From Thaumasiovibrio sp043421945 (lineage in GTDB: Bacteria > Pseudomonadota > Gammaproteobacteria > Enterobacterales > Vibrionaceae), in the NCBI GenBank assembly GCA_043421945.1, contig JBHOGO010000052.1, positions 1 to 33,185 on the forward strand: DNA of 33,185 nt, written 5' to 3'. Under the pieces are notes generated by a model that saw only the letters and a list, made by a program, of their open reading frames with translations, was not told the origin of the DNA and ran no database searches. Each line of letters begins with the position of its first letter. Positions within the stretch are counted from its first letter, which is position 1. This document shows, in pieces, positions 15,479-23,356 of this stretch. Position numbers and translations under genes: made by a program.

Positions 15479-17365
15479 ATGTTATTTCAACGCTTTGGAA
15501 CCATAAAAACGCAACTATATACCATCACAGCATTGGTTATACTCAGCTTATTTTTATTCGCTTTTTCTGAATGGAAAACATTACAGCGTATTTCATCATT
15601 ACAGACGCTCTCAATGCAGGTCAGCGAGGTGAATGTTGATATGTTGCTTTTAAGGCGGCATGAGAAAGACTTTCTTGCTCGACTGGATATGCAATACGTG
15701 GAAAAATTCCAAAGCCGAGCCCAGATTATTGATGATAGAGTCATGTCGATTAGTGATATTGCATCAAGTTTTGACCCCAGCTTGGAAGCGCAAATAATCA
15801 CCATGGCGAAGCAAATACAAACATATGTGCAGCGTTTTGGCGACCTCACGCAAAGCGCATCACTCATCGGTCTTAGTGAACGAGAAGGTCTAAGAGGGGA
15901 AGTCTTCGAGAGCGGAAATGCCGCTGAAGAAGCCTTTCTGATTCAGGGGGATGATTTACTATACAGTCAATTCCTTACGTTACGACGTAACGAAAGCGAT
16001 TTCAAGCTGACCAAGCAGCTAGAACATCAAACCTACTATAACAATAACATCGACAATCTTATTTCATCGATACAAAACAGCCCCCTACCTTCCTCTACCT
16101 CTTCAGAATTCACAGCTCTATTGCACGCCTTTCAAAGTGATTTCACCCAGTTAGTTGAGGCCTACAATAGGATAGGTCTCAAGCACACAGAAGGACAGCT
16201 CGGACAATTAAGGGCGCTTATCCAGCAAGTAGAGCAAGACGTTAATACCTTAGAACAACAGCTTATATCCATCAGTGATAAGCTACAGAGTGATGAACTC
16301 CGCTTTCTCTTCACGACTATTGCTCTGCTGTCCCTTGTGATAATTGGTCTCCTTGTCACCTTTGGGCACCAACTTACACAACGTCTTAGTACCGTTAATC
16401 AAATGATGAACGATATCGCTAAAGGTGAAGGTGATTTAACCTACAGGATGGACGTAAAAGGAAAAGATGAACTCGCGATGTTAGCTTGCGACATTAACGA
16501 ATTCATCGCTCGACTACAGGGTATGATTCAACAAATTGGCGGAATTTCAGAGCAACTACACACGGCTGCACAAGGTTCTTTTCATGCAACTGAAGCCAGT
16601 AGAGCCAATGCTGAACAGCAACAAGTAGACTCAACGGATGCTGCAACGGCCGTCAGTGAAATGCTTGTAACCAATATGTCGATTACCGACCATACACAAC
16701 AAGCCGCAGAAAATGCCCATATTGTGCGTTCTGAAGCCCAACAGAGCTTAGAGATACTGTCTCAAGCGGGTGGTGATATCAGTCAGCTAGCGCACTATTT
16801 ACATGACTCCCAACAAACCATTAAGCAACTTGAGAGCCAGAGTGAAGCAATCAGCGCTGTTGTTGCGGTCATTCAAAGTATCGCTGAACAGACCAACCTT
16901 TTAGCACTAAATGCCGCCATTGAGGCCGCAAGAGCCGGTGAATCAGGTCGAGGGTTTGCGGTCGTTGCGGATGAGGTTCGTCAACTAGCAACAAGAACGC
17001 ACGACTCAACTCAAGAGATCGAAAACACAATCAAAGGCCTATCCGGTGGTGTCCAAGATAGCGTGAACACCATCTTAAACGGCAAACAGCAAGCTGACCA
17101 AAGTGCAGAAAAAGCACAGCTAGCCATCGATTCCATGCAGACTATCGTCAATACGATTGAAGCACTGGTTGAAATGAACAATGCCATTGCTCAAGGCTCG
17201 ACAGAGCAATCGCAATCTTCCGACGATATCAATCAACGTATCATGCATATCTCTGACTTAGCCATGAGTACTATGGACGTCATTCAACACGCCTCAGAAC
17301 GCAGCGAAGAGGTTGAGTCTATGTCACAAGAGCTACAGGCAATTGTCGGCAGGTTTAAGTATTAG
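15479..17365 (+). CDS. Methyl-accepting chemotaxis protein with HBM-like sensor
   Basis: Inner-membrane chemoreceptor that signals through CheW/CheA to the flagellar motor. The 628-residue protein has TM1 at about residues 14-30, a periplasmic all-helical region of about 245 residues, TM2 at about 277-297, a HAMP domain, and a cytoplasmic coiled coil. The signalling tip IAEQTNLLALNAAIEAARAGESGRGFAVVADEV (from about residue 467) is typical. The periplasmic part carries LLLRRHEKDFLARLD near TM1 and LRRNESDFKLT later, the signature of the helical bimodular (HBM) sensor known from McpS, which binds organic acids. The ligand here is unknown. There is no C-terminal CheR-tethering pentapeptide. AAGGTAA precedes the ATG. 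Confidence 0.9.
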   Translation: MLFQRFGTIKTQLYTITALVILSLFLFAFSEWKTLQRISSLQTLSMQVSEVNVDMLLLRRHEKDFLARLDMQYVEKFQSRAQIIDDRVMSISDIASSFDPSLEAQIITMAKQIQTYVQRFGDLTQSASLIGLSEREGLRGEVFESGNAAEEAFLIQGDDLLYSQFLTLRRNESDFKLTKQLEHQTYYNNNIDNLISSIQNSPLPSSTSSEFTALLHAFQSDFTQLVEAYNRIGLKHTEGQLGQLRALIQQVEQDVNTLEQQLISISDKLQSDELRFLFTTIALLSLVIIGLLVTFGHQLTQRLSTVNQMMNDIAKGEGDLTYRMDVKGKDELAMLACDINEFIARLQGMIQQIGGISEQLHTAAQGSFHATEASRANAEQQQVDSTDAATAVSEMLVTNMSITDHTQQAAENAHIVRSEAQQSLEILSQAGGDISQLAHYLHDSQQTIKQLESQSEAISAVVAVIQSIAEQTNLLALNAAIEAARAGESGRGFAVVADEVRQLATRTHDSTQEIENTIKGLSGGVQDSVNTILNGKQQADQSAEKAQLAIDSMQTIVNTIEALVEMNNAIAQGSTEQSQSSDDINQRIMHISDLAMSTMDVIQHASERSEEVESMSQELQAIVGRFKY

Positions 17366-17418
17366 CCCGTTATTATCGTTGTCAGCTTTAAAGGCTCATA
17401 AACAAAATAGCTAACCGC

Positions 17419-18624
17419 TTATGCTGACGGTAAAAGCTCGACATCTTCGTCCATTTCAATGCGACGAAGATGTCGAATGACCAGCAGCATCACAACAAAT
17501 AGCCCGCTCCCCGCTAGCATCACACCCCACCACTGTTGCCATTGCCATGCACTTAAAAGAAGGTACCCACCTAAACTGCCGCCCGTATAATAACTGACGA
17601 GGTAAATAGCATTTGCCGTGGATTTTCCATTCAGGGCCTTCTCCCCAACCCAACGATAAGCAAGCGAATGCACTAAAAATGCCCCGCCACTGACCAGCAA
17701 AAGACCAAGAATCATCAACGCGAGTACATCAGCGACAGCAATATACATTCCTATCGCACTCAATAAAGTCCCCAATATCATTCCACTGTTTGCCGAACCA
17801 ACCTTCGCCCAATACCCACTAAAGCGTGAACTTAACGTACCTGCCAAATAGCAGAGAAAAATCAATGAAGCGAAGCCGACAGGCACATTAAAAGGCTCCC
17901 CCACTAATCGAAAGCCCATAACGGAGTAGAGATTAACGAAGATCGCAAAATTAAATCCGCCGATAATGAAGGCAGGCAATAAAGCGCGGTCGCGTAAATG
18001 CTGAATAACCTGTAGATTGATAGCTCGAAAACCGCCCTGACTCGGCGAAAAGTGCTGTTGTTTAGGTAGCCAGCGGGCAATGAGAATCATAGAAAACATG
18101 GTAAAGGCCGCCATGATGACCGACACGATTTGCCATCCGAACCAATCCCCTAGCATACCGCCAGTCACTCGGCCAACGATCCCCCCCAGTGAATTCGCAC
18201 TGATATAGGCACCTATCGCAATTCTAAATGCCGTCGGACTCAACTCTTCAGCCATGTACGCAACAGCGACGGAAGCAAAACACGCGAGAGCAAAACCTAA
18301 AAGCCCTCGATAAAACACCAATGCTTGAAAATTTTCTACTCGCGAGATCAATATACCCAGTATTGGTAACAACGCTAATCCAATCAACATGACGCTTCTT
18401 CGACCATATCGCTCCGACAATGCAGCGCATGGGACCATACTAATTGCCAGCATTGAGGTCGTTACCGCCAACACACTATTCACAGACGTTTCAGACAATG
18501 CCCACTCAGTTGCCAACAGTGGTAATAGAGGCTGAAAAAGATAGAGATTGCAGAAGATGACAAATGAGCCTAACGCCATGGCATACGTCAATTGTCGGTA
18601 TGCACGAGTTCCTTGCTCTATCAT
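17419..18624 (-). CDS. MFS transporter, YnfM-like exporter
   Basis: A 401-residue major facilitator with about 12 transmembrane spans. The loop between TM2 and TM3 has AALSERYGRRSVMLIG, the MFS signature motif. Sequence and length resemble E. coli YnfM and related proton-driven efflux proteins, with NLYLFQPLLPLLATEW near the start and AYISANSLGGIVGRVTGG in TM5. The substrate is unknown. It is divergent from a LysR-type gene 166 bases away, which probably controls it, as is common for drug or metabolite exporters. The 3' end faces the chemoreceptor gene tail-to-tail with a 53-base gap and no clear terminator. Confidence 0.85.
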   Translation of the reverse strand: MIEQGTRAYRQLTYAMALGSFVIFCNLYLFQPLLPLLATEWALSETSVNSVLAVTTSMLAISMVPCAALSERYGRRSVMLIGLALLPILGILISRVENFQALVFYRGLLGFALACFASVAVAYMAEELSPTAFRIAIGAYISANSLGGIVGRVTGGMLGDWFGWQIVSVIMAAFTMFSMILIARWLPKQQHFSPSQGGFRAINLQVIQHLRDRALLPAFIIGGFNFAIFVNLYSVMGFRLVGEPFNVPVGFASLIFLCYLAGTLSSRFSGYWAKVGSANSGMILGTLLSAIGMYIAVADVLALMILGLLLVSGGAFLVHSLAYRWVGEKALNGKSTANAIYLVSYYTGGSLGGYLLLSAWQWQQWWGVMLAGSGLFVVMLLVIRHLRRIEMDEDVELLPSA

Positions 18625-18715
18625 GTTGAAATTCTCCCTAGCACCTAAGTTTTATTAGCTTATCAACACCATCCTGATAAGAAAAATATATTAATTTTAT
18701 TAACTTGATAGTTTA

Positions 18716-18727
18716 TGATTATAATCA
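18716..18727. promoter_or_regulatory. Palindrome in the MFS/LysR divergent region
   Basis: TGATTATAATCA is a perfect 12-base palindrome midway between the divergent genes. It contains TATAAT, so it may double as a -10 for the LysR gene and as the regulator's recognition site, giving autorepression. The surrounding 60 bases are very AT-rich. This is inferred from position and symmetry. Confidence 0.4.
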
Positions 18728-18790
18728 GTATTAGGAAAAGAAACGCATATGCCGAGCTATTCAGCAGCAATATGATAGGTCTCTAAAGCC

Positions 18791-19666
18791 ATGCTAAACG
18801 TTAAATACCTCCATTATTTTGTCGTGCTGGCTGAACATCAACACTTCACCAATGCTGCAAAAGCACTTCATATCGCTCAGCCAGCACTGAACGTTGCCAT
18901 TAAGAACTTAGAGTCTCATTTTGGACTTACGTTATTTCATCGCTTAGGGAAACAGATAAGCCTCACTTATGAAGGAAAGGCACTGCTCACTCATGCTCAT
19001 AGCGTATTGCAGCAACTGACCAACACAGAAAGAGCCATGGCTGACTTAAAAGGGATTGAATGTGGTGAAGTGAGACTGGGCGTACCTGGCATGCTTGGTT
19101 CATACTACTTCCCCAGCATCTTGATCGCCTTTAAGAAGAAATACCCAAATTTAAAGCTCACACTGGTTGAAGCAGGTGCGGCTTCTTTAAAGGAGATGTT
19201 ATTGAACAGCGAGATTGACCTTGCTGTAATTATTAACGAAGACGTACCGCCAACACTCTCTACTGACCACCTACTTTTTTCACAAATGGTTGCTGTGACT
19301 CACACCAAACACCCACTATCAAAACAACCATCAATCTCTTTCGCTGAATTTTTTAACGAACCATTGGTTCTGTTCAAAGCCGGATATTTCCACCGAGATT
19401 ACATTGATGCAGCCATTGTTGAGCAGTCAGCAACGCCTAATATCTCTTTTGAGACCAATTTATTGCCGATGATTTTGCAGATAGTCCGCCAAGGTCAAGC
19501 CATTACAGCGCTTTTAGAGTTAGTGACTGAACACGAAGACGGGCTGGTGCCCATCCCATTTTCGACACCCATCATGCTCGATCTAGTGCTTGCTTGGAGG
19601 AAAGATAGCTATTTGTCCGTCGCCGATAGAACATTTATCGACTTTATAAAGCAGTCGCATCACTAA
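18791..19666 (+). CDS. LysR-type transcriptional regulator
   Basis: A 291-residue LysR-family regulator with an N-terminal winged helix-turn-helix (MLNVKYLHYFVVLAEHQHFT, AAKALHIAQPALNVAIKNLE, residues 1-60) and a two-lobed small-molecule domain (from about residue 90, GEVRLGVPGMLGSYYFPSIL). The helix-turn-helix has PALNVAI where many LysR proteins have SALS.QI. The effector is unknown. By position it most likely regulates the divergent MFS exporter and itself. The specific member cannot be named, since YnfL, PunR and others share this arrangement. Confidence 0.88.
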   Translation: MLNVKYLHYFVVLAEHQHFTNAAKALHIAQPALNVAIKNLESHFGLTLFHRLGKQISLTYEGKALLTHAHSVLQQLTNTERAMADLKGIECGEVRLGVPGMLGSYYFPSILIAFKKKYPNLKLTLVEAGAASLKEMLLNSEIDLAVIINEDVPPTLSTDHLLFSQMVAVTHTKHPLSKQPSISFAEFFNEPLVLFKAGYFHRDYIDAAIVEQSATPNISFETNLLPMILQIVRQGQAITALLELVTEHEDGLVPIPFSTPIMLDLVLAWRKDSYLSVADRTFIDFIKQSHH

Positions 19667-19670
19667 GCTA

Positions 19671-19689
19671 AGCACTCGTGATGAGTGCT
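19671..19689. terminator. Short stem-loop between LysR and ArsR genes
   Basis: AGCACTC and GAGTGCT (19671-19677 with 19683-19689) pair around GTGAT, just after the LysR stop and facing the ArsR gene. There is no T-run on either strand, so termination is possible but weak. Confidence 0.35.
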
Positions 19690-19753
19690 GCAGCGAGCTG
19701 ATTGAGAAAAAATTGAAATTAACGTATTACGAGTAATATGAAAGAAAGGCTAG

Positions 19754-20158
19754 CTAAACAGCAGACGCAGTTCGCAATAACTGTTGCCACTCTTCGCTGT
19801 TTGCACCAACAACACACTCTCCTCCTTCACGCATTGACAACCGCAATTGACACCGAGAAATCTCATCACAAAATACATCTGCAGGCAATTTTCTGACAGA
19901 ATCAACCAGTAAACTCAACGATTCATTGGGCTGCACTTGCAAGGTATAAAACACCCATTTACCTTGCTTCTGAGGCGTTATCAACCCAGCCTTGTGAAGC
20001 ATTTTTAAATTTCTCGACACGTTATATTGGGACTCAGCAGTCACATCCATCGCCTCAGCGACACAGATGCGCTCATCAATGTGCACTAAAAGCCAATATA
20101 GTTTCAGTCTATTGGGTTCTGCTAATGCCTTTAGGGCGTCGATATAAAGCTGATCCAT
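19754..20158 (-). CDS. ArsR-family winged-helix regulator
   Basis: A 134-residue ArsR/SmtB-type DNA-binding protein. Residues 1-75 form the winged helix-turn-helix (LKALAEPNRLKLYWLLVHID, then SQYNVSRNLKMLHKAGLIT, and wing QGKWVFYTL). The classical arsenic site ELCVCDL is replaced by ERICVAEAMD with a single Cys (C32). Three more cysteines sit in an unusual C-terminal extension (C97, C103, C115), so the inducer may be another metal, a thiol-reactive compound or a redox signal. It is the second gene of a pair: the membrane-protein stop is 4 bases upstream and its AAGGA ribosome site overlaps that stop. Confidence 0.85.
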   Translation of the reverse strand: MDQLYIDALKALAEPNRLKLYWLLVHIDERICVAEAMDVTAESQYNVSRNLKMLHKAGLITPQKQGKWVFYTLQVQPNESLSLLVDSVRKLPADVFCDEISRCQLRLSMREGGECVVGANSEEWQQLLRTASAV

Positions 20159-20162
20159 TTGG

Positions 20163-20453
20163 TTATCCTTTACGATTATCTTTTAGTAGCCCCTGTATCA
20201 TGAGTACAAACCCAATACCCGCAACAATACTTGAATGGGCAGCATGAAACAGAAGTTCACCACCTCTTACGCCAGAGAATAACGCAACCCAAAAGATTGG
20301 GCAAAAGATTCCCAGTAACGTAATCATGGCACCACTTTTTGCTGATGGAGGCAGGCGACCTTCTTTAATCGTCTGCTTTACAACCGCATAAATGTGCTTA
20401 TAGGGGCAAAGGTTAAGCAATTTTCGGCCGGTTTTCGTCAATGCACTACTCAT
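20163..20453 (-). CDS. Small membrane protein with two Cys-Pro pairs
   Basis: I do not recognise this 96-residue protein. A basic N-terminal part of about 40 residues (with NLCPYKHIYAVVKQTIKEGR) leads to two likely transmembrane helices (about 42-62 and 69-90) and a short basic tail. Two Cys-Pro pairs are visible, C16-P17 before the membrane part and C51-P52 inside the first helix. AGGGAGAA supports the start. It is the first gene of a two-gene unit with the ArsR regulator, which suggests that the regulator controls it. It could act in metal or sulfur handling, but nothing in the sequence proves this. Confidence 0.7.
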   Translation of the reverse strand: MSSALTKTGRKLLNLCPYKHIYAVVKQTIKEGRLPPSAKSGAMITLLGIFCPIFWVALFSGVRGGELLFHAAHSSIVAGIGFVLMIQGLLKDNRKG

Positions 20454-20819
20454 CTGTTTTCTCCCTAATGATCATGCAACAACACTAACACAGATGCGCT
20501 ATTATGCAAGTGTACCGGTGGTATTTTTAACATATGCACATTGGTGTCAGAAACCTTGCAACTAACGTAAACCTAACTCAACCAATCCAAGATGATTTGA
20601 AACTTCAACCGTCAAACACGCCCAAGAAACCCAAATCATATAGGTCTGAAAGTGTTGAAATCTGGTTGTAGATTAGCGCAAATAGTAGTCAGCAACATGA
20701 CGTTCTTTTTTTACTTAAATTGAGAAAAAAAACGTGAAAGTCACAGCTTGTGAGCATGTTGAATAGAAATATTTTTACTAGACTAGACATAGGACAAATA
20801 TAAGGAAGTATTAACGATA
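20454..20819. other. Intergenic region between divergent genes
   Basis: This 366-base gap holds the promoters of the ArsR pair (leftward) and of the chemoreceptor (rightward). It has no ORF of note. A T-rich/A-rich imperfect inverted repeat lies at about 20701-20736 and a doubled ACTAG at about 20778-20787. I could not pick a convincing promoter pair or an ArsR-type operator. Confidence 0.5.
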
Positions 20820-23165
20820 ATGAAATTACAATCTAAACTTCTACTCAGCACATCATCACTTACTGTCATTTTTTCTGTTGTCAGTTGTTTAATTTTAGGC
20901 GGTTTGACAGCTGCTGAGTCAAAAAAGCTATTACTGGAAAATGCTCAAAATCAATTAGTTTCAACTCGTAACCAACTCTCAACACAGGTTGAGAGTTACT
21001 TTGACACGATTCACGGCCAAGTCGAAACATCATCATCTAACTTAATGTATGTTGAGGCCATGAAGCAATTTAGTGAGGCATTTTTTGAGCGTGAAATAAA
21101 GACTGTGAATGAGGGAGCACTTCAACAATATTATACAAAATCTTTCTCTACTGAATTTGTAGCACAAAACCCCGATGAGTCAGCTCCAATCGATGCGATG
21201 TTCTCAGGTTTATCAACACGTACGAAGGCATATCAGGATACCTTTATTTCTGCAAACCCTTCCCCCTTGGGCTCAAAAGATGAATTAATTTCGATTACAG
21301 ACGAGTCAAAATACGCAGAGTTACACAGTAAATTCCACCCTGTGATTCGTCAATTTCAGCAGCAGTTTGGTTATTACGATATTTTTCTTGTAGAGCCTGA
21401 GCATGGTCATATTGTTTACTCTGTATTTAAAGAACTCGATTTTGCTACGTCTCTCATCAATGGTCCTTACGCGAATACCGGCATTGGAGAGGCGTTTCGT
21501 GGCACTATCGCCAATAAAGACGTTTTCTTGACCGATTTTTCAGCCTATATACCATCGTACAATGCTCAAGCGGCTTTTATTGGGGCCCCAATAATAGAAA
21601 ACGAGCGTCTTTTAGGCGTACTCATTTTTCAGCTTCCGATTGATCGTCTCAACAATATTATGACTCATAATCAAGACTGGATGAACTCAGGGTTAGGAGA
21701 AAGTGGTGAAACGTATCTCGTAGGACAAGATGGAGTAATGCGTTCAGATGGGCGTTTTTTAATTGAAAATCCAACCCTCTATTTTTCAGCCATGAGAGAT
21801 GCGGGGGTCACTGAATATGTTATCCATAATATGGAAGCTAAAAATACCTCGATGGGGCTCCAAGTTGTTAATACTCAAGGTAGCCGAGCGCTGAAGGCAA
21901 GCCAAGCAGGCGTCGATGTATTTGAAGGCTACCTTGGTACCAAGGTCGTGTCAGCCTATCAGCCTTTGAATATAAAAGGGTTAAATTGGGGGCTATTGAG
22001 CGAAATGGAAGAAAAGGAAGCCCTATACCTTGCCACTCAGCTTGAGCAACAAACTTTTCACTCATTAATTGGGTTATCAGTAGCCGCATTATTTGTTGGT
22101 AGCTTAGTGGGTTGGTTGCTATCTAAAGCAATTACTGCCCCCATACGAGATATGTTGTTAACAGTCAGTCAGTTGTCGTCTGGACAGGGTGATTTGAGAA
22201 TTCGTTTATCTGAAAAAGGGAGTGATGAATTTTCCACACTCTCTAAAGGTATCAATGAATTTATATCCTATTTAGATAAAACATTTTCTGACCTCATGGG
22301 ATCAATTTTGAGAATGAGACCGATGTCTGAAGATGTTAAAGATATCAATCAAAGCCTTATTTTATACTCCCAAAACACACGAAATCAGTCAGAAAATGTT
22401 CGTGATGAATTAAGCGCAGCTCTAAATATCAGCCATGATGTTGAAAGTGAATTATGCAATATTAAAGCGGCAGCGGTTAATGCATCTAAAGAAATCAGTA
22501 CTGGTCGTGATACCGTTAAATCTTCAGTAAAACAAATGTTGGAACTGAAACAAAACATCGAAAGTGCTTCCAGTGCAGTCCAACAATTAGAGCTACAAAC
22601 AGATGAAATCGTGAGAATTATTGATGTCATTAAAGGCATTGCAGAACAAACTAACTTGTTAGCACTTAATGCTTCTATTGAAGCGGCTAGAGCTGGTGAG
22701 ATGGGAAGAGGTTTTGCTGTTGTCGCTGATGAAGTCAGAGGGTTAGCTTCTAGAACCCATAATTCAACAGATGATGTCACTAAGATGATTAACAACATAA
22801 TAGATAGCACTAAGCATGTAACTGAAATTATGCGACAAGGGTTAATTTCAACTGAAGATTGTGCCGTGAAAGTGACTCAAACAGAGTCAAGCTGGGGTGA
22901 TATTGAAGGAGCCATGCAAACGATTGAAGTTTATGTAAAAACAATTGATGGTGCTATTCAAAGTCAGTTGCATTCCCTTTCAGGGGTATCAGATAATTTC
23001 GAGCAAATGGATTCTAGCTTTGATAATACTCAAGAGGCCATTTTATTGTGTGATCGTGTTAGTGAAGATATTACCAAGCTTGGCGAGCGTTTATTGTTAC
23101 TCGCGAATAGTTTCGAGGTGACTGATACCGAACATTCCTCTAAAAGGCGCCAAAAGGTGAGATAG
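20820..23165 (+). CDS. Methyl-accepting chemotaxis protein with Cache-like sensor
   Basis: A large chemoreceptor of 781 residues. TM1 is at about residues 10-31, and a periplasmic region of about 380 residues follows; its length and pattern (FGYYDIFLVEPEHGHIVYSVFKELDF, then GAPIIENERLLGVLIFQLPIDRL and SGETYLVGQDGVMRSDGRF) fit a double Cache sensor for small molecules. TM2 is at about 412-433, then HAMP, then the signalling hairpin with IAEQTNLLALNASIEAARAGEMGRGFAVVADEV (from about residue 607). The ligand is unknown. It ends in a basic tail (SSKRRQKVR) with no methylesterase-tethering pentapeptide. AAGGAAG lies about 12 bases upstream of the ATG. By eye it is more AT-rich than its neighbours. 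Confidence 0.9.
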   Translation: MKLQSKLLLSTSSLTVIFSVVSCLILGGLTAAESKKLLLENAQNQLVSTRNQLSTQVESYFDTIHGQVETSSSNLMYVEAMKQFSEAFFEREIKTVNEGALQQYYTKSFSTEFVAQNPDESAPIDAMFSGLSTRTKAYQDTFISANPSPLGSKDELISITDESKYAELHSKFHPVIRQFQQQFGYYDIFLVEPEHGHIVYSVFKELDFATSLINGPYANTGIGEAFRGTIANKDVFLTDFSAYIPSYNAQAAFIGAPIIENERLLGVLIFQLPIDRLNNIMTHNQDWMNSGLGESGETYLVGQDGVMRSDGRFLIENPTLYFSAMRDAGVTEYVIHNMEAKNTSMGLQVVNTQGSRALKASQAGVDVFEGYLGTKVVSAYQPLNIKGLNWGLLSEMEEKEALYLATQLEQQTFHSLIGLSVAALFVGSLVGWLLSKAITAPIRDMLLTVSQLSSGQGDLRIRLSEKGSDEFSTLSKGINEFISYLDKTFSDLMGSILRMRPMSEDVKDINQSLILYSQNTRNQSENVRDELSAALNISHDVESELCNIKAAAVNASKEISTGRDTVKSSVKQMLELKQNIESASSAVQQLELQTDEIVRIIDVIKGIAEQTNLLALNASIEAARAGEMGRGFAVVADEVRGLASRTHNSTDDVTKMINNIIDSTKHVTEIMRQGLISTEDCAVKVTQTESSWGDIEGAMQTIEVYVKTIDGAIQSQLHSLSGVSDNFEQMDSSFDNTQEAILLCDRVSEDITKLGERLLLLANSFEVTDTEHSSKRRQKVR

Positions 23166-23177
23166 CCTTATGATAAA

Positions 23178-23217
23178 GAGCCAACAATAGCATTATCGAC
23201 TTCAGCTTTGTTGGCTC
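23178..23217 (+). terminator. Stem-loop after the Cache chemoreceptor gene
   Basis: A 10-bp stem (23178-23187 with 23208-23217), extended by AGC/GCT after one bulged T, starts 12 bases after the stop codon. It is followed by ATAATC and not a T-run, so it may be Rho-assisted. Confidence 0.5.
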
Positions 23218-23321
23218 ATAATCATTGACTCTTATTCGAATAGAAAAATGGTTCCTCTGCTCACTGAAGCAAAATAGTTTCTCATCGTGCTACAAGAGTA
23301 GTCAGCAGCATTGCAAGTGGG

Positions 23322-23327
23322 TATAAT
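23322..23327 (+). promoter_or_regulatory. Candidate ygiQ -10 element
   Basis: A perfect TATAAT lies 29 bases before the ygiQ ATG. No good -35 is seen at the right spacing. The short leader would carry the AGGGG ribosome site (23345-23349). Confidence 0.45.
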
Positions 23328-23356
23328 TCCCGCCTTCAAAAAACAGGGGCCTTTCA

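Noticed and set aside
22385..22810. 141-residue open frame antisense in the second chemoreceptor
   Set aside because: Lies over the conserved signalling domain; the Ser/Leu-rich sequence is a typical frame shadow of a coiled coil.
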